The notes beneath the pieces were generated by a model that ran no database searches, was not told where the DNA came from, and saw only the letters and a program-made list of their open reading frames with translations. The translations under genes were made by a program, and so were the position numbers. This document shows positions 51,540 to 64,000 of a stretch of 64,000 nucleotides of DNA, piece after piece. Every line of letters starts with the position of its first letter. Position 1 is the stretch's first letter. Source of the DNA: Eutypa lata (lineage: Eukaryota > Ascomycota > Sordariomycetes > Xylariales > Diatrypaceae); contig JAKULF010000003.1 in the NCBI GenBank assembly GCA_022661535.1, positions 6,076,001 through 6,140,000 on the forward strand. Reading direction: 5' to 3'.

Positions 51540-52487
51540 TTATAAATTTACAGTTATAAGTGGCTGTAATAGCTGTACGGTGACAGCAGTTAAGTAGCTT
51601 GCAAACCTACTTTATAACTTATAGCCTTATAGCTTTTAGACTTACAGCTGTATATAAGTAGCTATAGCAGCTATAAGTGACTGTAGCAGCTGTAGGTTTA
51701 AAAGCTATAAGTAGCAGCAGCTAGTTAAGTGGCTTACAGACTTACTTTGCAGCGTACAGACTTACAGCTAACTTACAGCTGTATATAAGTAGCTGCAACA
51801 GCTAGATTACTGTAGCTTACAGACCTACTTACAGCTGACCTTTAGTTGTATATAAATGGCTATAACAACTGTACGAAGGTGGCTTATAGACCTATAGACC
51901 TACAGCCTACAGAGCTACTAGCCACTTACTAGCTACCTTTCGGACCTACAGACCTACAAATTACAACCCTAAAGCTTTGACCACTTAGGGATTTCTAAGG
52001 TGGTGCAGCTAGGTGGTGCAGCTAGGTGGTAGGTGGTGGCAGCTAGGTGGTGGCAGCTTTGACCACCTACTTAGCTTTTGACTAGCTAGCTCGGCTATAG
52101 GTCGGCTAAACCTGCGTATGAGCGCAAAATTAACTATACATATAAAGTTAAGTGAAAGATTTATATGTAATAATTAATGTAAAAAGCTTGTAATATAATA
52201 ATTAAATTTATAAAATTCGTAATACGTAATAATAAATTTATAAAACTTAAAGTTCGAATTTTAAAAAAAAGCAAAAAGATTTAAATTTTATAATATAAAT
52301 TTTTCGAATTTTTTAAATATTTAAATAATTTTATTATTATTAATAATTTATATTTTAATTTTTTAATTAAATTTTTCAAATTTAACGTAATAAATTATAA
52401 TTTATAAAGTAAAATTTTATTAATTTTAAAAGTTAAAAAAAAATTCTTAAAGTTTATAAAAAGTTATATTTTTTTATATTATAACGA
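51540..52487 (-). mobile_element. Family B copy 3, inverted, partly RIPed
   Basis: 51,540-52,125 is a reverse-complement relative of the GC-rich core at 40,540-41,340; AACCTGCGTATGAGCGC at 52,109 pairs with GCGCCCGTACGTAGGTTT at 40,537. It still has many CAGCTG and AGCTGTA units but shows more TA than copy 1. 52,130-52,487 is the RIPed left arm in reverse, ending ATTATAACGAT. The right end of the element (copy 1 41,400-41,617) is missing. It is an intermediate stage between copy 1 and the fully RIPed copies. Confidence 0.7.
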
Positions 52488-52516
52488 TTTTATTTTAATA
52501 TATAAAATAAATATTA

Positions 52517-52530
<14 letters not shown>

Positions 52531-52552
<22 letters not shown>

Positions 52553-53330
52553 ATTTTATATTAATAATATATTATATTAATTAAATTAATTTAAATATAA
52601 ATATATTATATATTTTCAATTTATATTTTATATATTAAATATTTAATATTTAATATCGTAATTAAAATATTATAAAAATTTATAAAATAAATTATAATTT
52701 AACGTTAAATAACGTTTTTTTAATTTTAAATAAATAATAATTAAACTATTACGATTAAATTATTAAATCGTTAAATACGCGTTATAATAAATTTTAAAAA
52801 TAAAAACTATTAAATTAAATTAATAATTATTTTAATTTTTTAATAAAAATTATTTTTTAATTTTTATTAATTCGTAAATTCGATTAAATTTTATTAATTT
52901 TTAAAATAACGAATTTAACTTTTATAATTAATTAACGATAATTATTTATTAATTAATAAAAACTTAAATCGTTAAATTAAAATATTAATTATTTTATAAT
53001 TTAAACGTAACGAAATTATTTAATTAATCGTTATAAAACTCGAACTTTAAAATAAATAATAACGAATCGCTTTAAAAGCTTTTTATATAATTAAATTATA
53101 ATTAAATTAACGTAATAATATATCGAAAAAATTAAATTTATAAATAAATAACTTAAACTTAATAACGATATAACGCATTAAGTTTAATAATTAATAAAAT
53201 TTTATTAATTACGTTATATTTTTTTTATTAAAAAATAATTAAAATTATATCGTTAATGCCGAGCATTTATTACAAGAAAAACTTTAAATTTAATTTTTAA
53301 AAATAATAAATCGAAAAATAATAATCGTTA
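52531..53330 (-). mobile_element. SINE-like element E2
   Basis: Minus-strand copy with a TTA tail at about 52,531-52,553. The body contains the family block AATATTTAATATCGTAATTA (52,643) and continues to the A-rich region before the head (about 53,270-53,330, AATAATCGTTAAAAG), where it is truncated inside the tRNA-like head. Low-complexity TAATAATAA on both sides hides any target duplication. Confidence 0.7.
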
Positions 53331-53334
53331 AAAG

Positions 53335-54400
53335 TAATAATAATAATAATAATAATTTATTTTTTAATAATTATAATTTTTAATAATTTAATAATTTCAA
53401 TAAAATTTATTTTATATAATAATAATTATTAATTATTTTATAAACGAATTTTAAATATTACATACGTATTATAATAATTAATTTCATTTATTTCGGTTTT
53501 TATTATTATTACTTTTTGCATTTCTTTTTAATATTTATTTTTATTTATTTTATTATAAACTTTTAATTTTAATTTATCGTTATAAATATTTTACAAGTAT
53601 TTTTAATTAAATAATATAATGTATTTAATATTTAAAGTTTTTTTAAAATAATAATAACGATATATTTTAACGATTTTTATTATTTAATAATATAACATTC
53701 GTTTATTAAATACGATATTTTTTTTATATTTAAATCTTTTCGAAATAACGATAATTTAACTTTAACGTTTTATATTATACATAATATAATATTCGTTAAT
53801 TAAATAAAATATATTCTTTATATTTAAATACTTTAAAATAACTTTAAAGCTTTAAATAAAATACTTTAAAACTTTATAATAAAATAATTTAATAATATAA
53901 ATAAATAAAATCTTTAATAACGCGTCGATTCGTAATAACTTTAACTTATCGTTAAATAACTTTTATTTTTATTATTTCGTTAATTTATAATTAAATAATA
54001 ATTATTATTTTTATTTTTAATAACGTAATACGTAACGTAACGCGACGTTTTTAAGCCTTTATAACTTAAAATACTTTTAAATTAATATTAAATTTTTTAA
54101 ATGTTTTTTAAAATTATTATTATATTAAAAATTATTAAAATTTTAAATATATAAAATGTAAAATTTTAAAATCGAGAAAAACACTTAATGTATTAAAGTT
54201 TTATAAAGTTTATATAAGTTTTTAAAATGTTATAAATATTATAAAAAAACTTAATACTTTAAGAAATAATATAAACATTTTAAAATTATAACTTATTATA
54301 TAACTTTTACCTTTATTATTTTATATAACCTTTATTATCTTATATTGATAATAATAAGCCTTTATAATTTATACATTACGTATATTACATTTATTAATAA
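53335..54400. other. Unassigned T-rich RIP-type DNA
   Basis: No gene or motif found. Locally CG-rich at 53,920-54,050 (AACGCGTCGATTCG, GTAACGTAACGCGACG). It could be the interior of whatever direct repeats I delimit. Confidence 0.4.
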
Positions 54401-54409
54401 AAATAAAAA

Positions 54410-54569
54410 TATAATTATAATTATATTTATTATTATATTTAATTATATAAATATTTAAGTTATTAATAATTACGTATTAATTATATATATATATAAATCT
54501 TAAAACTTTAAATATTTAAAATATTTATTTTTATCGTTTAAAACATTATATATATTTTATTTATTAATA
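54410..54569. repeat. Direct repeat I, right copy (possible LTR)
   Basis: Partner of 48,540-48,718, about 20 bp shorter through small deletions. Confidence 0.5.
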
Positions 54570-54699
54570 ATAATTAAATAATTATTTTATTTAAATAATT
54601 TTATATTAATAATAATTTTTTTATAAAAAACTTTATACGTTATTATAAATTTAATAATATTTTTAATAATAAATAATAATAATAATAAAATAAAATTTT

Positions 54700-54735
54700 A
54701 TTAAAAATTAAATATATATATATATATATATATAA
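54700..54735. repeat. (TA)n microsatellite
   Basis: An AT dinucleotide run of about 14 units (about 54,708-54,735) directly before the second Copia copy. Shorter TA runs occur at 5,398-5,418 and 11,007-11,022. Confidence 0.8.
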
Positions 54736-54972
54736 ATAATTTTAATTTTAATTTAATTTTAATTATATAATTAATAAATTAATATAAAATAAAATTTAAT
54801 ATTTATTTTATTAAAATGTTATATATAAAATTTATTTAAACATTTAATATAAAATAAGAAAATAAATTGTTTATTTATTTATTATTTAAATATATAAATA
54901 TATTAAATCTTTAAATATTAAATTTTAAAATTAAATAAAGAATATTAATAATTCTTTTTAAAAAATATATAA

Positions 54973-55735
54973 AAAAGTATTTAATTTAATAATTAAAAGC
55001 TTAATTATTTTTTCTCGAAAAAAAGTTTAATTTTTTTAACGATTATTTTATTATTTTATTATTTTTAAAATTCGAATTTAAAGTTTTTTTTTCGTAATAA
55101 ATACTTAATAATAACGATATAATTTCGGTTATTTTTCGATAAAAAAGAAAATATTATGCAATTAATAAGATGTTTATTAATTATTAACTTATAATATATT
55201 GTTATTAAATTTAATTCGTTTATTTATAAACTTAACTTTTATAATAATTAATTATTATTATTATAATTACAATTATTTCGTTATTTAATTAAGTAAATTT
55301 TTAAATATATTTTATTTAAAAACGATTTATAAATAAAGTAATTAATAAATTTATTTTACTTTATTAATTTATAAAAATTTACATTATTTTTATTAATAAT
55401 TATAAATTAATAATAAAATTAATATAACGTAACGTTATAATTATTATAACGTTACGTTATCGTTACGGCGTAATTAAAAAGGTTTATTATTAATCGTAAA
55501 TATTAATAATACTCGATTAAGTTTACGGATTTTTAAAGGTTTAATAAAAGATTTTATTTAAAGTTATAAATAATTATCGATTTATAATAAACGATTTTTT
55601 TTCATTATAACTTATATATAACTTATACGTAAAAAATTCGTAATGAATACGTAATTATAACCGCTTAAATATAAAGGTTAATTAAAAATATATCGCGTAT
55701 TTCGATACTTAATATTTTAAATAATAATAAATATA
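54973..55735 (+). mobile_element. SINE-like element E3, variant with a different middle
   Basis: The first ~270 bp (tRNA-like head, then the block around TAATAAATACTTAATAATAA, 55,100) match the family through TTTATAAACTTAACTTTT at about 55,227. The next ~400 bp are unrelated to E5 and E6. A short end block with ATATATCGCGTATTT (55,690) again resembles the family 3' end (ATATATCGCATATTT, 59,642). The middle carries a 37-bp perfect palindrome. So it is a chimera or a sister subfamily. The copy sits at a deletion in the Copia host. Confidence 0.6.
55424..55460. repeat. 37-bp perfect palindrome
   Basis: ATAACGTAACGTTATAAT and its exact reverse complement flank a single T at 55,442. Nearby 55,460-55,470 continues CGTTACGGCG. 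Six CG dinucleotides survive in RIPed surroundings. It could form a cruciform or hairpin. Confidence 0.9.
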
Positions 55736-56142
55736 AAAGTAAAAAAAAAAGAAATTAAATAAATAAATAAATTAAAATAAATTATATTAAAAAATATTTA
55801 AAATAAATTAATTATTATAAACGAAATTATATAATATAATATAAATACAATTATAATTTATATTATTATATAATTAATAATTAATTAAAATTATATTTAA
55901 TAATATTTATAAAATTATATTAAAAAAGTAATTTAATATTTTATTAATTAATTTTTAATAAAAATTTAAATTTAAATTTTAAAATTAAATAATAAACGAA
56001 AACTTAATATATTTAAAAAAAATTATATAATTAATATTAAAATAAAATTATAAAATATATTATTAAATTTATATAAAATAAAAATAAAATTTACGAAATT
56101 TAAATAATTTTTTTTTATATTTTTAAAATTATTTAATAAAAA

Positions 56143-57100
<958 letters not shown>

Positions 57101-57158
57101 AAAAAAAATAATAAAATATAAAAATAAAATATTAATAAATTATATATTTTATTATAAA

Positions 57159-58004
57159 AATCTTTTAATTTAATAATTAAAAATTTAATTATTTTTTTTC
57201 TTAAAAGAAATTAAATTTTTTTAATAATTATTGTTTTTTAATTTATTATTTTTAAAAATTAAATTTAAGGTTTTTTTTTATAATAAATGTTTAAAATTAA
57301 CGATATAATTTTAATTATTTTTTAATAAAAAAATATAATATAATTAAAAAATCTTTATTAATTATTAAACTTAATACGTTATATTATTATTAAGTTTAAT
57401 TTATTTATTTATAAACTTAATCTTTTTAACGTATTATCGCGCATCGATTTAATTATAATTTAACCGTATAAAAAGCTTTTAAATAATTCGTTATCGTTTA
57501 TTTTAAAGTTTAAGGTTTACGTTAATTAATTAAATAAAATAACTTTTAACGAAATTAACATTATCGATTTAATAATTTCGTCGTATTTAAACCGCGAAAT
57601 AATTATTATTTTAATTTAATAATTTAAACCTTTTTATTAATTATATCTTTAATATAAAAAAGTTAAATTCGTTAACGTAAAAATTTATTAAATTTAATTA
57701 AATTTACGAATTAATAAAAATAAAAAAGTAATTTTTATTTAAAAGTTAAAGTAATTATTAATTCGATTTAACGATTTTCGTTTTTAAAGCTTATTATAAC
57801 GCGTATTTAACGATTTAATAATTTAATCGTAACGGTTTAATTATAACCCGTTTAAAGTTAAAAAAGCGTTAAAGTTTCGATTATTTAATTTAATTTTATT
57901 AAATTATTAAATTATAATGTATTTTATAAACTTTTATAATACGTTAATTATAATATTAAATATAAATTAATATAATTAATATAATAAATTATTAATATAA
58001 AATT

Positions 58005-58072
<68 letters not shown>
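57159..58072 (+). mobile_element. SINE-like element E5
   Basis: Full-length plus-strand copy with a head beginning AATCTTTTAATTTAATAATT (A-box region), a body with TTTATAAACTTAATCTTTTT (57,409) and CGTATTATCGCGCATCGA (57,429), and an (AAT)n tail at 58,005-58,072. It lies only ~60 bp from E4 in host coordinates and in the opposite direction, so E4 and E5 form a large inverted repeat with closely spaced heads. Confidence 0.8.
58004..58072 (+). repeat. (AAT)n tail of SINE E5
   Basis: About 22 trinucleotide units at the 3' end of E5. E6 ends with about 7 units of the same repeat. Confidence 0.95.
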
Positions 58073-58074
<2 letters not shown>

Positions 58075-58780
58075 TTTTATTATAATTATTTATATATTTT
58101 AATATTATATTATATTATATTTATTAATTTAAAAGAAAATATTATATAATTATTAAAAAAGATTTTTTTATTTTTTTATATATTATAATATATAAACATT
58201 TTTTAAAATTATATATTTTTTAATTTAAATAATATTATTTAATTATATTTAAAATAAATTTAAAAACGAAATAAATAAATTATTTAATTATAAATCGTAA
58301 ACGTAAACGTTTAAAAGTATTTTTAAATTATATATATATAACGTTATAAAAATTATATTTTAATTATAATTAAATTATATTAAATATAATTTATTTATAA
58401 AGGCGAAAATATTATTAAAATTAATTTTAAAATTAATTTAATTAATAAAATTATTATAAATAATTATAAATATAAATTTATTTTATATATAAATAATATT
58501 TTTATTTAAAAGAATAATACGATATTTTTAAAAAAATTACGAAATATTAAAGTTTTTATTTTTTTTAAAAATATATAAATAAATAATAATAATAATGTTT
58601 TAAAAAATAATTATATATAAAAATAATATATTTAATAAATATTATATATTTATAACGAAAAGTATTTATATTAATAAATAATTTCGAAAAATTAAAAGTT
58701 TATTTATATATAAAAAATATTAATTATTACGAAATATAATTTTATAATTATTATAATTTTATATAATTAATATATTATTT

Positions 58781-58795
58781 AAATTCTTTTTTTTT
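58781..58795. repeat. Target site duplication of SINE E6, left copy
   Basis: AAATTCTTTTTTTTT at the left and AAATCTTTTTTT at 59,719-59,730, the same target with small length changes. The Copia host continues across the two. Confidence 0.65.
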
Positions 58796-58870
58796 AATCG
58801 TTTAACTTAATAATTAAAAGTTTATTTATCTTTTCTCGTAAAGAAAAAAGTTTAAATTCCTCGACGATTA
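58796..58870 (+). other. tRNA-like head of SINE E6 (A and B boxes)
   Basis: Acceptor AATCGTT (58,796-58,802) pairs with GACGATT (58,863-58,869), with one G-T pair. TA follows at positions 8-9. D stem ACTT (58,805-58,808) pairs with AAGT (58,818-58,821). T stem AAAAG (58,846-58,850) faces TCCTC (58,858-58,862) and pairs fully if RIPed G are allowed for. The T loop TTTAAAT corresponds to TTCGAAT. A-box TTTAACTTAATAATT would be TxGCTTAGTGGTT before RIP. Overall length and arm spacing are those of a tRNA. The anticodon arm does not fold well, so the parent tRNA is not named. Confidence 0.75.
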
Positions 58871-59718
58871 TCGCTTTTTAACTTATTATTTTTAAAAATC
58901 GAACTTAAGGTTTTTCTTTTGTAATAAGTACTTAGCGCTAACGGTATAACCTCGGTTACTTTTCGGCAAAAAGGAAAATACCGTACGATTAACAAAATCT
59001 TATTAATTATTAAACTCATAAAGTATTATTATTCGATTTAATTTATTTACTTATAAACTTAACTTTTTCGACGTATTATCGCGTCGGTTTAATCGCGATT
59101 TAATCGTATAAAAAGCCTTTAAGTATATTTCTTTTTTTTCGCTTATCGAAAAGTTTAAACTTTACGATAACTAATTAAATAAATTAACTTTCGACGAGAT
59201 TAATACCGTCGATTCGATAACGAATCGCGTTTAAGCCGCGAAATAATTAATACTTTAATTTAACGATTCGAGCTTTTATTAATTAATAAATAATTACCGT
59301 TAATTAATTATAAAAGTTAAATTCGTTATCGTAAAAATTAATAAAGCTAAATTAAGCTTACGAATTAATAAAAGTAAAGAAATAATTTTTATTTAAAAAT
59401 CGAAGTAATTATTAACTCGATTTAACGGTTTTTACCTTTAAAACTTATCGTAATACGTATTTAACGATTCGGTAATTCGACCGTAACGGTTTAATTACGA
59501 CTTATTTAAAGTTAAAGAAACGTTAAGATTATTTAATTTAATTTATTAAGTTATTAAGCTATAACTTACCTTATAAGCTTTCGTAATACTTTAATTATAA
59601 TATTAAATATTAAATTTTTAATATATAAAATATAACCGAAGATATATCGCATATTTATATTTAAGTTAATATAATTAATATAATAAGTTATCGGCATAAA
59701 ATTAATAATAATAATAAT
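58796..59718 (+). mobile_element. SINE-like element E6, best-preserved copy
   Basis: A 923-bp element with a 75-nt tRNA-like head (58,796-58,870), an ~825-bp body and a (TAA)n tail. The body is less RIPed than other copies and keeps TACTTAGCGCTAACGGTATAA (58,928) and TTTCGGCAAAAAGGAAAATA (58,962). No open frame. Length exceeds typical fungal SINEs, but the head, tail, target duplication and 5'-truncated sister copies all fit LINE-mediated mobilisation. A LINE supplying the machinery was not identified in the window. Confidence 0.8.
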
Positions 59719-60470
59719 AAATCTTTTTTTAAAAATATTTTTATAATAAATTAAAAAGATATTTATTAAAAAAATTCGTTATTAAAAATTTATAAATATA
59801 ATTAATATTATATTATTTAATTAATAAAACTTTTATATAAATTTAAATAAATTAATATAATTTAATAAATATAAATATAAATTATTTTAAATTAATTAAA
59901 TTAAATTATTTTTATATTAAAAAATATTATATATTTAAAAATAAAATTAAATAAATAAAATTTAAATATAATTTAATAATAAAAAATTATATTAATTAAA
60001 AGGATTTATTAAATATTTATTATAAAAAATATTTTTAAAAAGTTTATATTATTATAATATTTCTTTATAATTATTTTATTTATTTAATTTAAATAAAATA
60101 AAATATAATTTAAATTAAATAAATCCTTATTAAATAAAATTAATTTTTTAATTAATTTTATTTATATTTATAATATATAATATTAAAAAAGATTTATAAA
60201 TAATAATTTTTAATTAAAGTTTTTCGTTATTTTATATATAAAATTAAAAGAGTTATTAATTAAAAATAATTTAATTAAACATTAAATATATATATATAAA
60301 TGAATTTATTAATATTAAAATAAAAATAAAAATAATAATTAAATAATTAAATAAGCAAAATAAATACGAAAATTTAATTTTTAATTTTAATAAATCTTTA
60401 TTATAATTCTTTTTAATTTTTTAATAAATTTATTTATTTATTAATGTAAAAATTCTTTTTAATAATAATT

Positions 60471-60640
60471 TATAATAAATAAAATATTTTAATTATAATT
60501 TATAATAATAATAATAATAAATTAAAGTTTAAAAATATTATATAATATTATTTTTAATTTTTAAAATATATAAATTAATATAAACTTTTTAAATTAATAA
60601 TATATAAATTATTTTTCGAAAATTATTTATTAATTTAATA
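60471..60640 (+). repeat. 3' LTR of Copia copy 2 (degenerate)
   Basis: TATAATAAATAAAATATTTTAA lines up with the LTR start TATTAATAAATAAAGTGCCT of copy 1, and AAATTAATATAAACTTTTTA at about 60,573 with 23,350. It is shortened by deletions to about 170 bp. Confidence 0.6.
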
Positions 60641-60649
60641 TAAAATTTT

Positions 60650-61450
60650 AATTTAATATTTTTTAATAAAATTATAAAATTATAATAAACGAATTTCCTT
60701 TTTAAAAGAATTTTAATAATTAAAAACGAAAAGCTTTAATTATAAAAATATTAATTAAAAGTTTAATAATATCGAAAAGAATTTTAATTTTGATAAATAT
60801 TTTTCATTATAAATTTAAATAAAAATAATATAAAAAATAAAAGATTTTAATTAAAATGTCATTTTTAAATAAAATAATTATTAATTAAAATATTAAAAAT
60901 TTTAAAAAATAATTTACGTAAAAATATAAATGAAATAAAAGTTTTAAATTTTAAAAAAAGAATTATTAATTAATATAATTAAATTTATAATAAACTTTAT
61001 TATATTTAAATTTAATTTTTAAAAATAACGAAAGTTTTAATATATGAAATTAATAATTATTTTTCATAATATTAATATATTTAAAAAAAAACCTTTTAAA
61101 AAAACTTTTTTATTTTTTTAAAAAACCCTTTTTTAAAAAATATTAATATATAATAATATTTTTTTATATAAATAAAATTTTATTAAAAATATAAAAAAAA
61201 TATTAAATTATATATAAAATATAAATAATTATTAAAATGTTAAAAATATAATAATATAAATTTATAATATTTATTATTATTATAAAAAAAATGTTTTTTT
61301 TAAATAATTTTATTAAAATTTACGATTTTAAAATACGTAATAAAGCATTTCGTTTTTATATTAATAATTATTTTTTATTTTTATAATTATAAAGATTTAA
61401 ACTTTATTATTTTTAAAAATATAATTTTTAAAAATAAAATAATTAAAAAA
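60650..61450 (+). mobile_element. Family D copy 5 (fragment)
   Basis: Follows 9,070-9,860 of family D copy 1: AATTTACGTAAAAATATAAA at 60,911 against 9,387, and AAATTAATAATTATTTTTCA at 61,047 against 9,520. Strongly eroded. Confidence 0.5.
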
Positions 61451-61499
61451 GTTTTTATTATAACGATATTAAATTTAATAATAATATTAAATATTAATT

Positions 61500-61509
61500 T
61501 ATATTAATT
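61500..61509. repeat. 10-bp target site duplication of SINE E7
   Basis: TATATTAATT here and at 62,401-62,410, directly outside the tail and head of E7. Confidence 0.65.
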
Positions 61510-62400
61510 TATTATTTATTTTTATTTATTTTATATTAATAGCTTATTATTTTAATTAAATTAATTTAAATATAAATATATAATATATTTTCGATTTATA
61601 TTTTACTTATTAAATCTTCGATATTTAATATTATAATTAAATTTTAACGAAAACTTATAAAATAACAAACGATTTAACATTAAATAACATACGATTTAAC
61701 ATTAAATAACGTTTATTTAACTTTAAACGAACCGTAATTAAATCGTTATAATGAAATTATTAAATACGCATTATAATAATCTTTAAAATTAAAAACTATT
61801 ATAATAAATCGATAATTATTTCGATTTTTAAATAAAAATTCTTTTTTTATTTTTTATTTATTTATAAATTTAATTAAACTTTATTAATTCTTAAGTTAAA
61901 AAGTTTAACTTTTTTATATTAACGATAATATAACTAATAAAAAAACTTAAATCGTTAAATGAAAATATTAATTATTTAATAATTTAAATATAACGAAATT
62001 ATTAAATTAACGATATTATATTCGTTAAAAATATTTTATTTAATTAATCGTTATAAAACTTAAATTTTAAAATAAATAATAATTAATCGTTTAAAAATCT
62101 TGCATACGATTAAATTATAATTAAATTAATACGTAATAATACGTCGAAAAAATTAAATTTATAAATTAATAAATGAAATTAAATAACTATATAATATAAT
62201 TAAATTTTATTAATTAAATTTTATTTTACTTTTTATCGAAAAATAATTAAAATTATATCGTTAATATTAAGTATTTCTTATAAAGAAAACTTTAAATTCG
62301 TTTTCTTAAAAGTAATAAAATAAAAGCGATAATCGTTAAAAAATTCGATTTTTTTTTCGAAAAAAAAACAATTAAAATTTTAATTATTAAATTATACGAT
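61510..62400 (-). mobile_element. SINE-like element E7, with tRNA-like head intact
   Basis: Full-length minus-strand copy. A short TTAT-type tail is at about 61,510-61,540. The body runs through TTAAATACGCATTATAATAA (61,761) to the head at 62,331-62,401. Read on the minus strand, the head has acceptor AATCGTA facing AACGATT (6 of 7 pairs). Its T arm AAAAA / ATCGAAT / TTTTT has a perfect stem and retains TCGAA of the B box. This second, independent copy supports the cloverleaf seen in E6. Confidence 0.8.
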
Positions 62401-62401
62401 T

Positions 62402-64000
62402 ATATTAATTAATAATTTTAAATAATATTTATTATTTAAATTTAATAAAAAAACTTTAATAATAAATAAAATAAATAATAATAATAAAGTTTATTTTATT
62501 TAAAATTTAATAATTAATAAAAATTTAAAAGAATTATTTATTAAATTACATAAATAATATAATATATTTATAATATATAATTAATTTATATATAAATTAA
62601 TAAATTAATTATAAAGAAAGTTTATAAAATATATATTAAAATCTTTTAAAAACTATATTATAAATTTTAATAATTATATAAAACATTATTTTATATATTA
62701 AAAAAAAATTCGATAAAATAAAGAAATAAAAAAATAAATTTATTATAATAAACAAAGTTAATAAATTTTTAATATTAAAGTTTTTAATCATATAATAATT
62801 AAATTTATTTTTTAATTTCGAAATAAAAATTTATAATTTTTTTTTTAAATAAAGTTTTAATAATAATAATATAATAAAAATATAATAAAAAGATTATTAA
62901 TAACGATAAATAAAATTAATTTTAATATTATATAATGTAAATATTATTTAAATATAAATTTAAACATATAACGTTTAAATAACGATAATAAAGTATTTAA
63001 AAAGTTAAAGAAAGTTAAAGATTAAAATATATAATTTAATTAATTTAATAAAATTAATTTAAATAAATGTTATTATAAATTATATAATTAAATTATATAT
63101 TATTAATCCATTAATAATGTAATATTAATAATTATAAACGATTTTTAAATTATTTTAAAAATATATATAAAATAAATTTAAATAAATCTTCTTTTAATAA
63201 AATAATAATAATAATTTATATATATAACGAAATTATAAATTATTATTAAAATCATAAATTATTTTTCAAATTATAAATATAACGATAATATTTTTATTTC
63301 ATAATATAATAATTATAACGTATATTTCTTTTAATAACGATATTATTTTTCATTTTAAAAATAACGTAAATTTATATATAAAAAATATAATATAAAATAA
63401 TAACGATAAAATTATATATTTTAATTTTAATTTAAAAATTTAAAAATTTTTAATATAATTTATATAAAAAAAATTTATAATTAATTTATTATTTTAAATA
63501 TTATAAATTTAATTATATTATAATATATTATAAAATAAAAATTTATTAAATAAATTATAATATAATAATATATATAATAAAAAATTAAAAAAAATTTAAT
63601 ATTTATAAAATATAATAATATTTTTATATTAAAGAAATATTAATTATAATGAAAAATATATAAAATAATAATATTAAAAATAATATATATTTAAATAATT
63701 TATATTATTAAATTATAATAATTTAAAATAAAATATTTTATTATATTTTTAAAAATATATAATCGATATTAATATAAAGATAATTTAAAAATAAAATTTT
63801 ATAATAAAATAACGAAAAATTAAAATATTATTATTATACGTAAATTATATTAAAATAATAATATCGTATTTAAAAAAATAAACATAAAATATAATAAATA
63901 ATATTAATTTATAATAAAAATAATATATTAAAATATATAAAAAAGTTAAATATTAATGTTTATAAATAATAATAATTATAACGTAATAATAATAAAAAAG
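62402..64000. other. AT-rich RIP-type DNA, nothing recognised
   Basis: Almost pure A/T with scattered CG (for example AACGATAATAAAGTA near 62,981). No frame, terminal repeat or match to the families above was found. The window ends inside it. Confidence 0.5.

Overview
This window looks like a gene-free, AT-rich block from a filamentous ascomycete (Pezizomycotina-type) genome, built from layers of transposable elements that were degraded by repeat-induced point mutation (RIP). The base composition points to this directly. By eye only about 12-15% of bases are G or C, CA and TG dinucleotides are scarce, TA is in excess, and most surviving C sits in CG (plus some CT). No intact protein-coding gene, rRNA gene, free-standing tRNA gene or CRISPR array could be supported. 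The few open frames are chance or antisense frames in RIPed repeats or in a minisatellite. The species cannot be named from this sequence.

Layout. 1-3,224: a TTA microsatellite and unrecognised AT-rich DNA. 3,225-10,300: copy 1 of an unclassified ~6 kb repeat (family D), holding a SINE-like element that itself holds a pogo-like MITE. 10,739-11,350: a family A element. 14,900-34,776: one family D copy split by four insertions: family A (15,510), a complete Ty1/Copia retrotransposon (16,355-23,430, 215-bp LTRs, 5-bp target duplication), a 139-bp MITE with a TTAA duplication (24,321) and a second LTR element (24,859-32,034, 185-bp LTRs). 34,777-35,500: two related MITE copies bracketing a ~390-bp less-mutated island. 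35,501-38,900: an inverted, truncated Copia copy. 39,600-48,500: more family D, interrupted by a family B element with an un-RIPed GC-rich minisatellite (40,540-41,560), by a small LTR element (about 43,160-44,555) and by nested B/A copies. 48,540-54,570: a segment between ~165-bp direct repeats containing an inverted family B copy and a SINE. 54,745-60,640: a second Copia copy split by four tRNA-headed SINE copies. 60,650-64,000: a family D fragment, one more SINE and unrecognised AT-rich DNA.

How the parts fit. The window is a nested record of insertions, dateable in relative order. Old family D copies were hit by family A/B, LTR, SINE and MITE insertions, and RIP then eroded nearly everything. 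Three results stand out. (1) A ~0.9 kb SINE-like family has a 5' head that folds as a tRNA cloverleaf (acceptor, D and T arms), a simple-repeat 3' tail and long target duplications. (2) An 8-bp minisatellite, AGGTCTGT, is preserved in one family B copy, while its RIP product AAGTTTAT fills the family A copies, so one array can be followed through decay. (3) A full-length Copia element can still be assigned domain by domain, with gag, integrase and RT landmarks in one frame across 4.9 kb. A fungal regional centromere or a large AT isochore would both look like this, and the sequence alone does not separate them.
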